Shown: positions 1-9,357, numbered from the stretch's first letter. The stretch is DNA of 64,000 nt from CBDCFL01 sp965216135 (GCA_965216135.1 CBDCFL010000017.1:124001-188000), one strand, 5' to 3'. Notes: generated from the letters alone by a model not told the origin. Program-made: numbers and translations.

Positions 1-30
1 AAAAGGCAATGATAACTCAGGGCGGTTTCG

Positions 31-579
31 ATGACGGTTTTCTCGGTTTGCGTCTATTGTGGATCACGCCAGGGGCGCGACCCGGCTTACCTTGAGGCCG
101 CAGACGCGCTTGGTGGGGCCATTGCGACGGCCGGGTGGCGGCTTGTTTACGGTGCGGGCGACATCGGCATGATGGGTGCCGTTGCGCGGGCGGCCCAGGA
201 AGGTGGTGCCCCGACGATGGGTGTGATCCCCGCCCATCTTGTCACTCGCGAGCGGGAAGAACTGGACCTAGACCGTCTGGTGATCACCGAAAATATGCAC
301 GAACGAAAGAAAGTGATGTTCATGAATTCCGACGCGGTGGTTGCCCTGCCCGGCGGTGCGGGATCGCTTGACGAGTTTTTCGAGGTGCTGACATGGGCGC
401 AGCTCGGCCTGCACAGAAAGGCGATCATCTTGCTGAATATCGGCGGCTACTGGAACAAGCTGATCGGGCTGATTGATCATGTTGTCGCCGAGGGCTTTGC
501 CGACCAAAGCCTGCGCGAATTCGTCACCGTCGCCGACAGCGTCGCCGACACGGTCAAGGCGATCCGCGCGGCAGGGTGA
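31..579 (+). CDS. LOG-family protein (putative cytokinin riboside 5'-monophosphate phosphoribohydrolase)
   Basis: 182 residues, the usual length for the TIGR00730/LOG Rossmann-fold family. The nucleotide-binding stretch YGAGDIGMMG lies at residues 40-49 and the family signature appears as PGGAGSLDE at 107-115, where most members have T in place of S. A conserved MHERK segment precedes it near residue 90. Characterised members cleave the N-glycosidic bond of nucleoside 5'-monophosphates such as AMP or cytokinin ribotides; the substrate here is not known. It converges on the superoxide dismutase gene, so it appears to be a single-gene unit. Confidence 0.9.
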   Translation: MTVFSVCVYCGSRQGRDPAYLEAADALGGAIATAGWRLVYGAGDIGMMGAVARAAQEGGAPTMGVIPAHLVTREREELDLDRLVITENMHERKKVMFMNSDAVVALPGGAGSLDEFFEVLTWAQLGLHRKAIILLNIGGYWNKLIGLIDHVVAEGFADQSLREFVTVADSVADTVKAIRAAG

Positions 580-606
580 CAGCGCGGCGATTTCGGACCA
601 AAGCGA

Positions 607-1215
607 TCAGGCGCTCGCCAGCCGGGCCGTGACGTCTTCCCAATTGACCAGATTGTCGAGGAAATTGGCCAGATAGGCCGGCCGCTTGTTGCGGAAATCG
701 ATGTAATACGAATGCTCCCACACATCGCAGCCCAACAGCGCCGTCTGGCCAGAGCACAGCGGATTAACACCGTTTTCGGTCTTGGTGATCTGCAACGTGC
801 CGTGGGTATTGACCACAAGCCACACCCATCCGGACCCGAACTGGCCCACACCGGCAGCGGTGAACTGCGCCTTGAATTCGCCAAGCGACCCGAATTCACT
901 GGCCATCCGGCTTTCCAACTCGCCCGGCATCGCGCCACCCGCCGGTCCCATCATCTGCCAGAACTGGTTGTGGTTCCACATCTGGCTGGCGTTGTTAAAC
1001 AGGCCCGACTGGGCCACCGCCCCGGCCTGATAGGTGTCGGTTACGATCTGCTCCAGCGCTTTGCCTTCGTGGCCGGACCCGACCAAAAGTTTGGCCCCGT
1101 TATCGGCATAGGCCTTGTGATGCAGGTCGTGATGGAACTCGAGCGTCTCGGCGCTCATGCCGGCGCCTGCCAGTGCGTCGTGGGCGTAAGGTAGATCGGG
1201 TAGGTTAAATGGCAT
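607..1215 (-). CDS. sodB: Superoxide dismutase [Fe/Mn]
   Basis: 202 residues from the ATG at 1215, preceded by a strong AAGGGGGC ribosome site; a longer reading frame upstream lacks family similarity. Metal ligands of Fe/Mn superoxide dismutases are all present: H28, H82 in WNHNQFW, D164 and H168 in DVWEHSYYIDF. The enzyme dismutates superoxide to H2O2 and O2 in the cytoplasm. It lies 114 bp downstream of soxG on the same strand, next to an H2O2-producing oxidase operon, but the gap leaves co-transcription open. The metal (Fe, Mn or cambialistic) cannot be decided from the sequence. Confidence 0.95.
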   Translation of the reverse strand: MPFNLPDLPYAHDALAGAGMSAETLEFHHDLHHKAYADNGAKLLVGSGHEGKALEQIVTDTYQAGAVAQSGLFNNASQMWNHNQFWQMMGPAGGAMPGELESRMASEFGSLGEFKAQFTAAGVGQFGSGWVWLVVNTHGTLQITKTENGVNPLCSGQTALLGCDVWEHSYYIDFRNKRPAYLANFLDNLVNWEDVTARLASA

Positions 1216-1328
1216 GGATTGCCCCCTTATATGGATTTTAAATTCTCCACCCTTTACCTGAGACTGCAGGCGCGGAAGGTCAAGCGCGGGATGCCCTCCG
1301 GCGGGGAAATTTCTATGCAAGATGAAGA

Positions 1329-1895
1329 TCAGAAATGATCGACTTCGCTTCCCGGCTTGGCAGCGTTTTTCAACAGCCCCATGATGTAAGTGGCGGTCGA
1401 ACGGAAAGCGACGATGTCAAAGCTGTCCGGTCCGGTCATCCAGAATGCGCCCGCCGCCTGGGCCAGCCTCGTGCGGCGGATCTCGCCGGGTTGCAGCGCG
1501 GCAGGTGAAAGATCGCTGGGTGAGAGCTTGGCCAACACATCACGCGCGCCTTTGCCTTTGATGCAAAACACCGCGCGCGCGTCCGAGACACTGGCGACAA
1601 GATGGTGACTGCCTTTCAGGGCCTTGGAAAGCGCCGCACTAGCAGACGGTGCCTCGGCGTAGGGCACTATGATCAACAGCTCGTCGGGCGACATCCAGGC
1701 CGCGCCTTTTTCACCGTCGAGGTTGATGGCGCGCACATCCGGCACCTCAACGCCTGCGACTTTTTTGACAGCCGCTTTCATTTTGGCACTGGCCAGATCG
1801 CCGCGCAGGGTGATCATGCCGCGCAATCCGGCCTCTTTGACCGAGACAATGCCTTCGTACACTTCGCAGTTTAATGCGCTGATAACCTTAGACAT
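1329..1895 (-). CDS. soxG: Sarcosine oxidase gamma subunit
   Basis: 188 residues from the ATG at 1895, which has a GGAG ribosome site and overlaps the end of soxA by 8 bp; the frame upstream of it is soxA sequence in another phase. The N-terminal MSKVISALNCEVYEGIVSVKEAG and the segment DELLIIVPY are typical of SoxG. The subunit is part of the heterotetrameric sarcosine oxidase and is related to the folate-binding YgfZ/GcvT fold. It is the last gene of the operon. Confidence 0.93.
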   Translation of the reverse strand: MSKVISALNCEVYEGIVSVKEAGLRGMITLRGDLASAKMKAAVKKVAGVEVPDVRAINLDGEKGAAWMSPDELLIIVPYAEAPSASAALSKALKGSHHLVASVSDARAVFCIKGKGARDVLAKLSPSDLSPAALQPGEIRRTRLAQAAGAFWMTGPDSFDIVAFRSTATYIMGLLKNAAKPGSEVDHF

Positions 1896-4800
1896 TTTGC
1901 TTATCTCCAACCTTGTCGTAGAACACCGGATCGGTGATTTTCGCCCTGATGATCGAGCCGTCGAGATTGGGGATGTCGATGACCTCGCCCATGCGATCCG
2001 GGCCGTGCAGGACCAGCCCCATGGCGATACCCCTGTCCAGCGTGGGCGAATAATAGGTCGAAGTGACGCGGCCTTGGGTGTTGCGCTGGCCATTTTCGTT
2101 ATTGCCGGCAGCGACCACATAAGCGCCGTCGGGGATGACTGAACCGTCCAGCGTTTCCAGCCCGACCAGCTTCCAGCGATCGGGGTTGGTCATATGGCTG
2201 CGCTCCTGCGCCCGCTTGCCGAGGAAATCGTCCTTCTTCTTGGATATCGCCCAGTTTAGTCCCAAATCCTGGGGAATAACCGTGCCGTCGGTTTCGTCGC
2301 CGATCATGATAAAGCCCTTCTCGGCCCGCATGACGTGCAGGGCTTCGGTTCCATAGGGCATAGCGCCGAACTCCTCACCCGCTTGGATCAGCGCATCCCA
2401 GAAGGCGCGGCCCTGGCTGGCGGGCACGGCGATCTCAAAGCTCAGTTCTCCCGAAAACGAGATGCGGAAAGCGCGGGCGTCGAACCCGCCGATCTGCCCA
2501 TCAGCAAAGGCCATGAACGGCAGCGCCGCCTGGGAGACATCCATGCAGCCAAGTTTTTCCAGCAAATTCCGTGCGTTCGGGCCAACCACGCCGATCTGCG
2601 CATATTGCTCGGTCACGTTGGCGGTATAGACTTTCCAGTCCCACCACTCGCATTGCAGCCAGTCTTCCATATGAGCGTGGATGCGCTCGGCCCCGCCGGT
2701 GGTGGTGTGGCAAAGCCAGGTGTCGTCGTCGACCCGGGCGACCACGCCGTCGTCTGACAGGAAGCCGTTTTCACTGCACATCAGGCCATAACGGCATTTG
2801 CCAATGCCCAGATTGGACATCATGTTGGTGTAGAGCATATCCACGAATTTAGCCGCATCCGGACCCTTGACGACTATTTTGCCCAGGGTCGAGGCGTCAA
2901 GTAAACCAAGGGCTTGGCGGGTGTTCGTCACCTCCCGATGCACGGCGTGCTCGACCGTCTCGCCCGTGCGGACAAAGGCATAGGGCCGCCGCCAGTGGCC
3001 CACTGGCTCCCAATGGGCGCCGTTGTCCGCACCCCAGCTGTGGATCGGCGTTTCACGCACCGGCTGGAACAAATCACCGCGCGCTTCGCCGGCAATCGCG
3101 CCCATCGAGATCGGCGTATATGGCGGGCGGAAGGTGGTTGTGCCGACCTGTGGGATGGCGGCGTTTACCGAACCGGCGAGAATTGCCAATCCGTTTATGT
3201 TGGACAGCTTACCCTGATCGGTGGCCATGCCCAGCGTTGTATAGCGCTTGGCGTGTTCGACGCTTTCATAGCCTTCACGCGCGGCCAATTGAACATCGCT
3301 CACCTTTACATCGTTTTGAAAATCCAACCACATTTTGGAGCGTTTCTGCGGACCTGCGTCGTGGGGCATGATCCAAATGGGGGCCATGGGTGCTTCGGCT
3401 TGGCCTGCTGCTTTCGGGGCGGCTATTCGGCTGGCCGGGCGATCGACCGCTTTGGCGGCTGTTTTGCCCGCCTTATCAGCATCTTCAAGGACGTTAGTCG
3501 TGAGCATTTCGCCGCTGGCGCTGCCTGCTGTCACGACAAATGCTTCGCCCGATGCACCGGTCGGCGGGCGGGTCGGATCGGGGCGGAAATGGGCGTGATC
3601 GTCGGACCAGTTGAGCTTGCCACCGCAATGCGACCACAGATGCACCACCGGCGACCAGCCGCTGGACATGGCGACCGCGTCGCAGGCCAACTCTTCCAGC
3701 ACCGCGCCTTCGCCAGCTTGAGCACAGATCGCAACGCCGGTGACATGTTTGCCGCCTTTGATGCTGGCGATGGCTTTGCCGGTCTCGACACGAATACCAA
3801 GCCCGCGGGCCTGATCAGCCAGGGTGCCGCCGCCTTCCGGGCGGGCATCGAGGATCACGGGCACATCCAGACCGGCGTTTTCTAGTGCAATTGCAGTTCG
3901 GTAGGCATCGTCGTTGTTGGTGACGATCACGGTCCGGTCGCCAGGCGAGACACCCCAGTTGACTGCATAATCGCGCACCGCGGAGGCCAGCATCACGCCG
4001 GGAAGGTCGTTGCCTGCGAAAGACAGGGGCCGCTCGATGGCACCGGTAGCGGTGATGATCTGGCGTGCGCGGATACGCCACAGGCGGTGACGGGGGCGGC
4101 TATCGCCGGGGGTGTGGTCGGCGACGCGCTCATAAGCCAGCGCGTAGCCGTGGTCGTAGATGCCGGAGGCCATCATGCGGGAGCGCAAGCGGATGTTGTA
4201 GTGAGTTTCAAGCTCTTCTAGGGCGTTGTTAACCCAATCATCCGCAGGCAGGCCGTCGATTTCCGCGCCATCGACCGGGGCGCGGCCGCCCCAATGGGCG
4301 GTTTGTTCGATCAGCAGAATCGAGGCACCGGTGGCACCCGCGGCGCGGGCGGCTTGCAGGCCGGCGATACCGCCGCCGACGATGAGTATGTCTACATCGG
4401 CGTAGAAATATTCATACGTGTCGGCGTCGCGGTGTTTCGGCGCGGCACCGAGACCGGCGGATTTGCGGATGAATGGCTCGAACACATGTTTCCAGGCGGC
4501 GCGCGGGGCCATGAAGGTTTTGTAATAAAATCCGGCGGGCAGGAAGCGCGCGACCAGATTGTTGAGCGCGCCGACATCGAATTCGAGGCTGGGCCAGTGG
4601 TTTTGGGAACGGCTCTCAAGCCCTTGAAATAATTCGGTAGTTGTCGCTCTTTGGTTTGGCTCGAAACGGCTGCCCTGGCCCATATTGACCAGCGCATTGG
4701 GTTCCTCGGCACCGCTGGCGACGATGCCGCGCGGGCGATGGTATTTGAACGACCGGCCGACCAGGGTTTGACCATTGGCCAGCAGGGCCGAGGCCAGCGT

Positions 4801-4899
4801 GTCGCCTTCAAAGCCCGTCAGCTTGTTGCCGTTGAAAGTGAAATCAAGCGGCTTGGAGCGGTCTACCAGACGTCCGCCGGATTGGAGCCGGGTGCTCAT
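1888..4899 (-). CDS. soxA: Sarcosine oxidase alpha subunit
   Basis: 1003 residues if started at the ATG at 4899, which forms an ATGA overlap with the soxD stop; an in-frame ATG 9 bp upstream (4908) is possible. Domain order: N-terminal ferredoxin-like fold (about residues 15-100), NAD/FAD-binding domain with ILIVGGGIAGLQ near residue 170, and from about residue 600 a GcvT-like aminomethyltransferase domain that accepts the methyl-derived C1 unit onto tetrahydrofolate. With SoxB, SoxD and SoxG it converts sarcosine to glycine, 5,10-methylene-THF and H2O2. Length matches the family. Confidence 0.96.
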   Translation of the reverse strand: MSTRLQSGGRLVDRSKPLDFTFNGNKLTGFEGDTLASALLANGQTLVGRSFKYHRPRGIVASGAEEPNALVNMGQGSRFEPNQRATTTELFQGLESRSQNHWPSLEFDVGALNNLVARFLPAGFYYKTFMAPRAAWKHVFEPFIRKSAGLGAAPKHRDADTYEYFYADVDILIVGGGIAGLQAARAAGATGASILLIEQTAHWGGRAPVDGAEIDGLPADDWVNNALEELETHYNIRLRSRMMASGIYDHGYALAYERVADHTPGDSRPRHRLWRIRARQIITATGAIERPLSFAGNDLPGVMLASAVRDYAVNWGVSPGDRTVIVTNNDDAYRTAIALENAGLDVPVILDARPEGGGTLADQARGLGIRVETGKAIASIKGGKHVTGVAICAQAGEGAVLEELACDAVAMSSGWSPVVHLWSHCGGKLNWSDDHAHFRPDPTRPPTGASGEAFVVTAGSASGEMLTTNVLEDADKAGKTAAKAVDRPASRIAAPKAAGQAEAPMAPIWIMPHDAGPQKRSKMWLDFQNDVKVSDVQLAAREGYESVEHAKRYTTLGMATDQGKLSNINGLAILAGSVNAAIPQVGTTTFRPPYTPISMGAIAGEARGDLFQPVRETPIHSWGADNGAHWEPVGHWRRPYAFVRTGETVEHAVHREVTNTRQALGLLDASTLGKIVVKGPDAAKFVDMLYTNMMSNLGIGKCRYGLMCSENGFLSDDGVVARVDDDTWLCHTTTGGAERIHAHMEDWLQCEWWDWKVYTANVTEQYAQIGVVGPNARNLLEKLGCMDVSQAALPFMAFADGQIGGFDARAFRISFSGELSFEIAVPASQGRAFWDALIQAGEEFGAMPYGTEALHVMRAEKGFIMIGDETDGTVIPQDLGLNWAISKKKDDFLGKRAQERSHMTNPDRWKLVGLETLDGSVIPDGAYVVAAGNNENGQRNTQGRVTSTYYSPTLDRGIAMGLVLHGPDRMGEVIDIPNLDGSIIRAKITDPVFYDKVGDKQNV

Positions 4900-5222
4900 T
4901 TGCCCCATCCCTTCCAGTCTGGATTTTTCTTTTTGATTGCGTTTTCAACGGCTTTGGGCGGCTTCTTGGTCTGTGCGGAATAGGTGGCGTAGACCTCAAG
5001 CGTCACCGTGTCACGCGCGGCGAGAAACCATTTGCCGCAGCCATAGGCATGGCGCCAGCGCTCAAAATGCACGCCGCGCGGGTTGGCGCGGCCAAAGAGA
5101 TAGCTCTCAAGATCTGCGTCCGTGGAACCGGGGCCAAAGCGTTTCAGATGCGCCTCGCCGCCGGGGGCCAGCTCGGTTTCGTCCGCGTCGATGCCGCAGC
5201 AGGGGCAGTGCAGGATCAGCAT
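4896..5222 (-). CDS. soxD: Sarcosine oxidase delta subunit
   Basis: 108 residues from the ATG at 5222; the frame continues upstream into non-conserved sequence. The zinc ligands known for SoxD are present as C6 and C9 in CPCCG, H59 and C62 in HAYGCGKWF. SoxD is the small zinc-binding subunit of the heterotetramer. It overlaps soxA by 4 bp. Upstream, instead of directly following soxB, it is separated from it by a 365-bp gap and an unrelated membrane gene, so the operon has been broken open. Confidence 0.95.
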   Translation of the reverse strand: MLILHCPCCGIDADETELAPGGEAHLKRFGPGSTDADLESYLFGRANPRGVHFERWRHAYGCGKWFLAARDTVTLEVYATYSAQTKKPPKAVENAIKKKNPDWKGWGK

Positions 5223-5325
5223 GAAATCGCTCCGGTTGCAGTGTCGGCACTCCGTCGGATTCCCGTCGGACTCCTGCCGGACAGATATACCGGGGCGGGG
5301 TGGGCGCGCGTCCGGTGTGGGGTTT

Positions 5326-5347
5326 GAGTATTTTGGCCAAGAAAAAA
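5326..5347. repeat. GAGTATTTTGGCC intergenic motif, copy 1
   Basis: Reads GAGTATTTTGGCCAAGAAAA on the plus strand, about 100 bp upstream of soxD. Related copies lie at 5439, 12867 and 29439, always between genes. Function unknown. Confidence 0.6.
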
Positions 5348-5438
5348 CATCAGAATGTGGCTCCGGCGGTGACGGTTTTGCCGGCATCGACGCCGCACAG
5401 AGGGCATCGGCGTGCTGCGCTGTGGAACCGGCAGATAT

Positions 5439-5460
5439 GAGTATTTTTGGAACAATGAAA
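5439..5460. repeat. GAGTATTTTTGG intergenic motif, copy 2
   Basis: Reads GAGTATTTTTGGAACAATGA and abuts the extra soxB tail at 5463, on its 3' side, as would be expected for the original end of soxB. Confidence 0.6.
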
Positions 5461-5462
5461 CA

Positions 5463-5519
5463 TCAATGCGCGACCCCTGCCGCGACGCTTTCGTCGATGA
5501 AGCGGCCCTCGCGGAAGCG
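5463..5519 (-). pseudogene. Second copy of the soxB 3' end (tail remnant)
   Basis: Read on the minus strand this encodes FREGRFIDESVAAGVAH followed by TGA, matching the last 17 residues of soxB (FRAGRFIDESVAAGVAH) except for one residue. Over about 51 bp the two copies differ at about 7 positions, nearly all third codon positions. Upstream of the tail the similarity stops. The surrounding 5223-5587 interval otherwise holds no gene, only two copies of the GAGTATTT motif. This indicates that the original soxB end was displaced by recombination with a diverged soxB homologue. Confidence 0.75.
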
Positions 5520-5587
5520 CCCATTCGGCGCGACACGGACAGGCTCGAATTTTTCGGTTTCGAGTGTCGGCCATGCCGTCAAGCGTC

Positions 5588-6235
5588 TTATTTGTCCGCA
5601 TTCTGGGATCCCTTTGAGGCCGAATGCCGAAATACGAGATGACCAAATGAGCCTTGAAGTCCACCAAGCAATGTGAAGAACACAAAAAGTACTTGGATCG
5701 ACTCTTCGAGCAACGAAATTTCGTCAGATGTGTCTGAGAATTTGAGTTCGGCCGACGTCAGCGAGTCTTGAATTCTTTTGAATTCATCGTTCGAACTTGA
5801 GATTGAGGTTAGTAATATTTCAAGTCCATTTTGAGCGTCGACGATCTCTCGACGCGCAGCCGCTAATTCCATAATTATCGTATTTTCGTCGACTTCAGGA
5901 TTGTTAAAGTTTGCAACGCGATATTCTAAGAATTCTAACTTTAGCTCAATGACCGAAGTCATTGCTTTGCGAGCTTCGGTAAATGCCACACCTCGGTTTG
6001 CGCGCGCTAGGAAATCGAGTGCCTCAAACTTTGTGATTAGAATCCTAGAATAGTTCACGCGGTTTCCAATCTGCAGTGGAAACACCAATACTGTAACGCT
6101 TGCAATCAGGATGAAACCCGCTCCTCTGAACAATTCAATTCTACGTCGCACATGGCTGTAAATTGACAGTATGGCCCACGCGAACAGAAGCGCGAAGCCC
6201 ACATATTCGAGGAGAGTGTCAAAGGCAAAATTCAA
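5588..6235 (-). CDS. Unknown three-segment membrane protein inserted in the sox operon
   Basis: 215 residues from a TTG start that overlaps the soxB stop (TTGA). I do not recognise the family. Hydrophobic segments at about residues 8-26, 36-56 and 178-203 bracket a charged, helix-prone middle part (about 65-175) that could form a coiled coil facing one side of the membrane. The gene is visibly AT-richer than its neighbours and uses codons unlike the flanking sox genes, and it sits between two diverged soxB tails. These are signs of horizontal acquisition. It would be co-transcribed with soxB. A role in sarcosine metabolism is not indicated by the sequence; it may simply be a passenger using the operon promoter. 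Confidence 0.75.
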   Translation of the reverse strand: MNFAFDTLLEYVGFALLFAWAILSIYSHVRRRIELFRGAGFILIASVTVLVFPLQIGNRVNYSRILITKFEALDFLARANRGVAFTEARKAMTSVIELKLEFLEYRVANFNNPEVDENTIIMELAAARREIVDAQNGLEILLTSISSSNDEFKRIQDSLTSAELKFSDTSDEISLLEESIQVLFVFFTLLGGLQGSFGHLVFRHSASKGSQNADK

Positions 6236-7479
6236 TGCGCCACCCCTGCTGCCACACTCTCATCGATGAAGCGGCCCGCGCGGAACCTTTCCAGTCCGAA
6301 GGCGGCGGCGAGCGGGCCGGGTTCGCCGCGTGCCACCAGCTCGGCCATCGCCCAGCCCGAGCCGGGGATGGATTTGAACCCGCCGGTGCCCCAGCCGCAA
6401 TTGACGAAGCAATTGCCCAGAGGCGACTTCGACAGGATCGGTGAGCGGTCGCCGGTCATATCGACGATGCCGCCCCATTGGCGCAGGTTTTTCAGCCGCG
6501 AGATGATCGGGAAGGTTTCGACCAGCGCGCGCACGGTTTCCTCGATATGATGGAACGAGCCGCGCTGGGTGTAGTTGTTGTACCCGTCGGCACCGCCGCC
6601 GATGACCATCTCACCCTTGTCGGACTGGCTCATGTAACCATGCACGGTGTTGGCCATGACGACGACATCCAAACAGGGTTTGATCGGCTCTGAGACCAGC
6701 GCCTGCAGCGCGACGCTTTCGATCGGCAACCGGAACCCGGCCATACCCGCGACATGGCCAGAGTGGCCCGCGACGATGATCGCGAGTTTTTTCGCTCCGA
6801 TTTTGCCGCGCGTGGTCTGAACGCCGGTCACCTGGCCTGCCTTTTGGGTGATGCCGGTGACTTCGGTTTTTTGCAGGATATGCATACCCATATCCGAACA
6901 TGCGCGCGCATAGCCCCAGGCCACCGCATCATGGCGGGCGGTGCCGCCGCGGGCCTGCCAAAGCGCGCCGAGAACCGGGTAGCGGGGGCCGGAGAGCTCA
7001 ATGATCGGGCAGAGTTTTTTCACTTTCTCAGGGCTGATGTATTCGGTCGTAACGCCCTGCAGCGCGTTGGCGAATGCGGTGCGTTTGTAGCCACGAACCT
7101 CATGCTCGGTCTGGGCCAGCATCATCACGCCGCGCGGCGAAAACATCACGTTATAGTTCAGATCCTGGCTCATGGTTTCATAGAGCGAGCGGGCCTTTTC
7201 GTAGATCGCGGCGGAGGCGTCCTGCAGATAGTTTGAGCGGATAATGGTGGTGTTGCGCCCGGTGTTGCCGCCGCCGAGCCAGCCTTTCTCGACAATGGCG
7301 ACGTTTTTCAGCCCATGGTTCTTGCCGAGGTAATAGGCCGTGGCCAGCCCGTGGCCCCCTGCCCCGATGATCACCACGTCATAGCCTTTGTTGGGTTCGG
7401 GGCTCGCCCAGGCGCGCTCCCAGCCCTGATGATAGCGCGCGGCCTCGCGGGCGATGGCAAAGGCTGAATAGCGTCGCAT
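6232..7479 (-). CDS. soxB: Sarcosine oxidase beta subunit
   Basis: 415 residues from the ATG at 7479 (MRRYSAFAIAREAARYH), the usual SoxB length; the longer upstream frame is not conserved. The dinucleotide-binding motif GAGGHG is at residues 39-44 after YDVVII. SoxB carries the FAD site and, with SoxA, the covalent FMN of the heterotetrameric enzyme, and oxidises sarcosine. It is the first gene of the operon; its final codons are repeated, in diverged form, at 5463-5519. The 205 bp upstream up to ccmI should hold divergent promoters, but none stands out. Confidence 0.95.
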   Translation of the reverse strand: MRRYSAFAIAREAARYHQGWERAWASPEPNKGYDVVIIGAGGHGLATAYYLGKNHGLKNVAIVEKGWLGGGNTGRNTTIIRSNYLQDASAAIYEKARSLYETMSQDLNYNVMFSPRGVMMLAQTEHEVRGYKRTAFANALQGVTTEYISPEKVKKLCPIIELSGPRYPVLGALWQARGGTARHDAVAWGYARACSDMGMHILQKTEVTGITQKAGQVTGVQTTRGKIGAKKLAIIVAGHSGHVAGMAGFRLPIESVALQALVSEPIKPCLDVVVMANTVHGYMSQSDKGEMVIGGGADGYNNYTQRGSFHHIEETVRALVETFPIISRLKNLRQWGGIVDMTGDRSPILSKSPLGNCFVNCGWGTGGFKSIPGSGWAMAELVARGEPGPLAAAFGLERFRAGRFIDESVAAGVAH

Positions 7480-7684
7480 CGGTGCTCCCCGGTAATTTAA
7501 TAGGCCCGATGACACGTCCGGGCCCGGCCAATTAGCCGAAGGCCAGTGCCGATGCCAAGCGGTCAAGCGGCACTCACGCAAACTTTCGCGACACAAAGGC
7601 GCGATGGCGGCTGCGAAATGGGGTGCATAAGCCGCGCGATGGTCTAGATATGGCGCACGCTCGTCGCGGCATAGGTGATTTTGA

Positions 7685-8884
7685 ATGGCATTCTGGCTGA
7701 TCGCAGGCGTGATCGCAGCTCTAGTTGGGGCAAGTATCGCGCTTGGCCTGATGCGACCGCGCGGAGACCGAGCCAGCGATATTGCGGTCTACCGCGACCA
7801 GCTGCGCGAGGTCGAACGTGATATTTCTCGCGGCACGCTGGATACGGACGAGGCGAAGCGGGTGCGGGTTGAAATCTCGCGCAGGTTGTTGGCTGCGGAC
7901 AAACGGCAGGCGGAGGTGATCGTCGCAAACCAGCGGGTCAATGTCTGGCTTGCCGCCGGGCTGGCGGCGGCGCTGCTGGGCGCGGGCGGGCTGATCTATA
8001 TGCGGATCGGCGCGCCGGGTTACGCCGATATGCCGCACAGCGAACGGCTGGCAACGGCCGAGGCGTTTCGCGCCAGCCGGCCGGGCCAGGGCGAGATCGA
8101 GGCTGAGCTGGACGCGGCCCGGTCCGATCCGGTGGCAAGCGCGGATGATCGCGCGCTGATCGCCCGCCTGCAGGCGGCGCTGGCGTCCCGCCCGCAAGAT
8201 TTGGAGGGGCATATTCAACTGGCCACAAGTGCTGCGCAGATCGGAGATTTTGCTGCCGCCCATGTGGCCCAGGCCCGGGTGCTCGAGCTGATTGGGGTCA
8301 CCGCCACGGCTGCGGATTGGGCCAGCTACACCGATATGCTGGTTCTGGCGGCAGGTGGCTATGTGTCGCCTGAGGCCGAAGTCGCCCTGCGCGCCGCCTT
8401 GGCGCTGGATGCCGCTAACGGCACGGCGCGCTATTACGCGGGGCTGATGTTTGCGCAGACCGGGCGGCCCGACCGCACGGTCGAGTTCTGGCGCCCGCTT
8501 TATGCAATCTCGCCCGCCGACGCGCCGTGGATGGCGGTGATCGACGAACATTTTGACGCGATGGCGGCGGATGCCGGTATGCGGATCAGCCTGCCGGAGC
8601 GCGCGCGCGGCCCAAGCGCGGCAGATGTCGAAGGCGCGACTGAGCTGGACCTGCAGGACCGGATGATCATGATCGAGGGCATGGTTGCCGGTCTGGCCGA
8701 GAGGCTGGCGAGCGAGGGCGGCAGCGCGGCCGAATGGGCACAGCTGATCCGCTCGCTGGGGGTGCTGGGGCGCGCGCAAGAGGCCGCGGCGATCTGGGCC
8801 GAGGCGCAAGTTGTCTTTGCCGATGATGTTGGCGCGCTGGCGGAAATTGACGGGGCCGCGCGCGCCGCGGGGCTGGGCCAATGA
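7685..8884 (+). CDS. ccmI: Cytochrome c-type biogenesis protein CcmI
   Basis: 399 residues. A first membrane segment spans residues 2-22 (MAFWLIAGVIAALVGASIAL) and a second lies near 88-108, with a basic cytoplasmic loop between them that contains the leucine-zipper-like helix typical of CcmI. The rest is a periplasmic TPR-like domain that chaperones apocytochrome c to the haem ligation complex. Two of its usual partners, ccmF and ccmH, are not here, and the haem-export genes ccmABCDG lie 3 kb away on the other strand. It overlaps ruvX by 4 bp. Confidence 0.9.
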   Translation: MAFWLIAGVIAALVGASIALGLMRPRGDRASDIAVYRDQLREVERDISRGTLDTDEAKRVRVEISRRLLAADKRQAEVIVANQRVNVWLAAGLAAALLGAGGLIYMRIGAPGYADMPHSERLATAEAFRASRPGQGEIEAELDAARSDPVASADDRALIARLQAALASRPQDLEGHIQLATSAAQIGDFAAAHVAQARVLELIGVTATAADWASYTDMLVLAAGGYVSPEAEVALRAALALDAANGTARYYAGLMFAQTGRPDRTVEFWRPLYAISPADAPWMAVIDEHFDAMAADAGMRISLPERARGPSAADVEGATELDLQDRMIMIEGMVAGLAERLASEGGSAAEWAQLIRSLGVLGRAQEAAAIWAEAQVVFADDVGALAEIDGAARAAGLGQ

Positions 8885-9357
8885 TCCATGAAACCCCGCA
8901 AGCGTTCATGGCCTCCCTTGGCACCGGACAGGGGCTCGTGGGCCTCGATCTTGGCGCCAAAACCATCGGCATCGCGGTGGCGGATGCGGCGTTGAGCATT
9001 GCCACACCGCACAAGACGCTGCGGCGGGGCAAATTTGCCGCTGATGCGGCGCGGCTGTTTGAGATTATCGAGGGTCGGGCTTTGGGCGGAATTATCATCG
9101 GGCTGCCGCGCAATATGGATGGCAGCGAGGGGCCCGCTTGTCAGTCAGCACGGGCATTTGCGCGCAATCTGGCGCGTCTTAGCGATCTGCCGATTACATT
9201 CTGGGATGAGCGGCTGTCGACGGTGGCCGCCGAGCGGGCGCTGCTGGAGGCCGATACGTCACGAAAACGTCGCGCCGAGGTCATTGATCACGTCGCGGCG
9301 GGGTATATCCTGCAGGGCATGGTGGATCGCATGCAGCATATGAGGTTAGCGCCATGA
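8881..9357 (+). CDS. ruvX: Putative pre-16S rRNA nuclease / Holliday junction resolvase-like protein
   Basis: 158 residues of the YqgF/RuvX RNase H-like family. The first acidic residue sits in GLDLGAKTIGIAVAD (about 21-35), and IGLPRNMDGSEG and TFWDERLSTVAAERALLE follow in the family order. The protein is implicated in 16S rRNA 5'-end maturation and resembles Holliday junction resolvases. It starts in an ATGA overlap with ccmI and ends in an ATGA overlap with the DUF1289 gene. Confidence 0.92.
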   Translation: MIHETPQAFMASLGTGQGLVGLDLGAKTIGIAVADAALSIATPHKTLRRGKFAADAARLFEIIEGRALGGIIIGLPRNMDGSEGPACQSARAFARNLARLSDLPITFWDERLSTVAAERALLEADTSRKRRAEVIDHVAAGYILQGMVDRMQHMRLAP

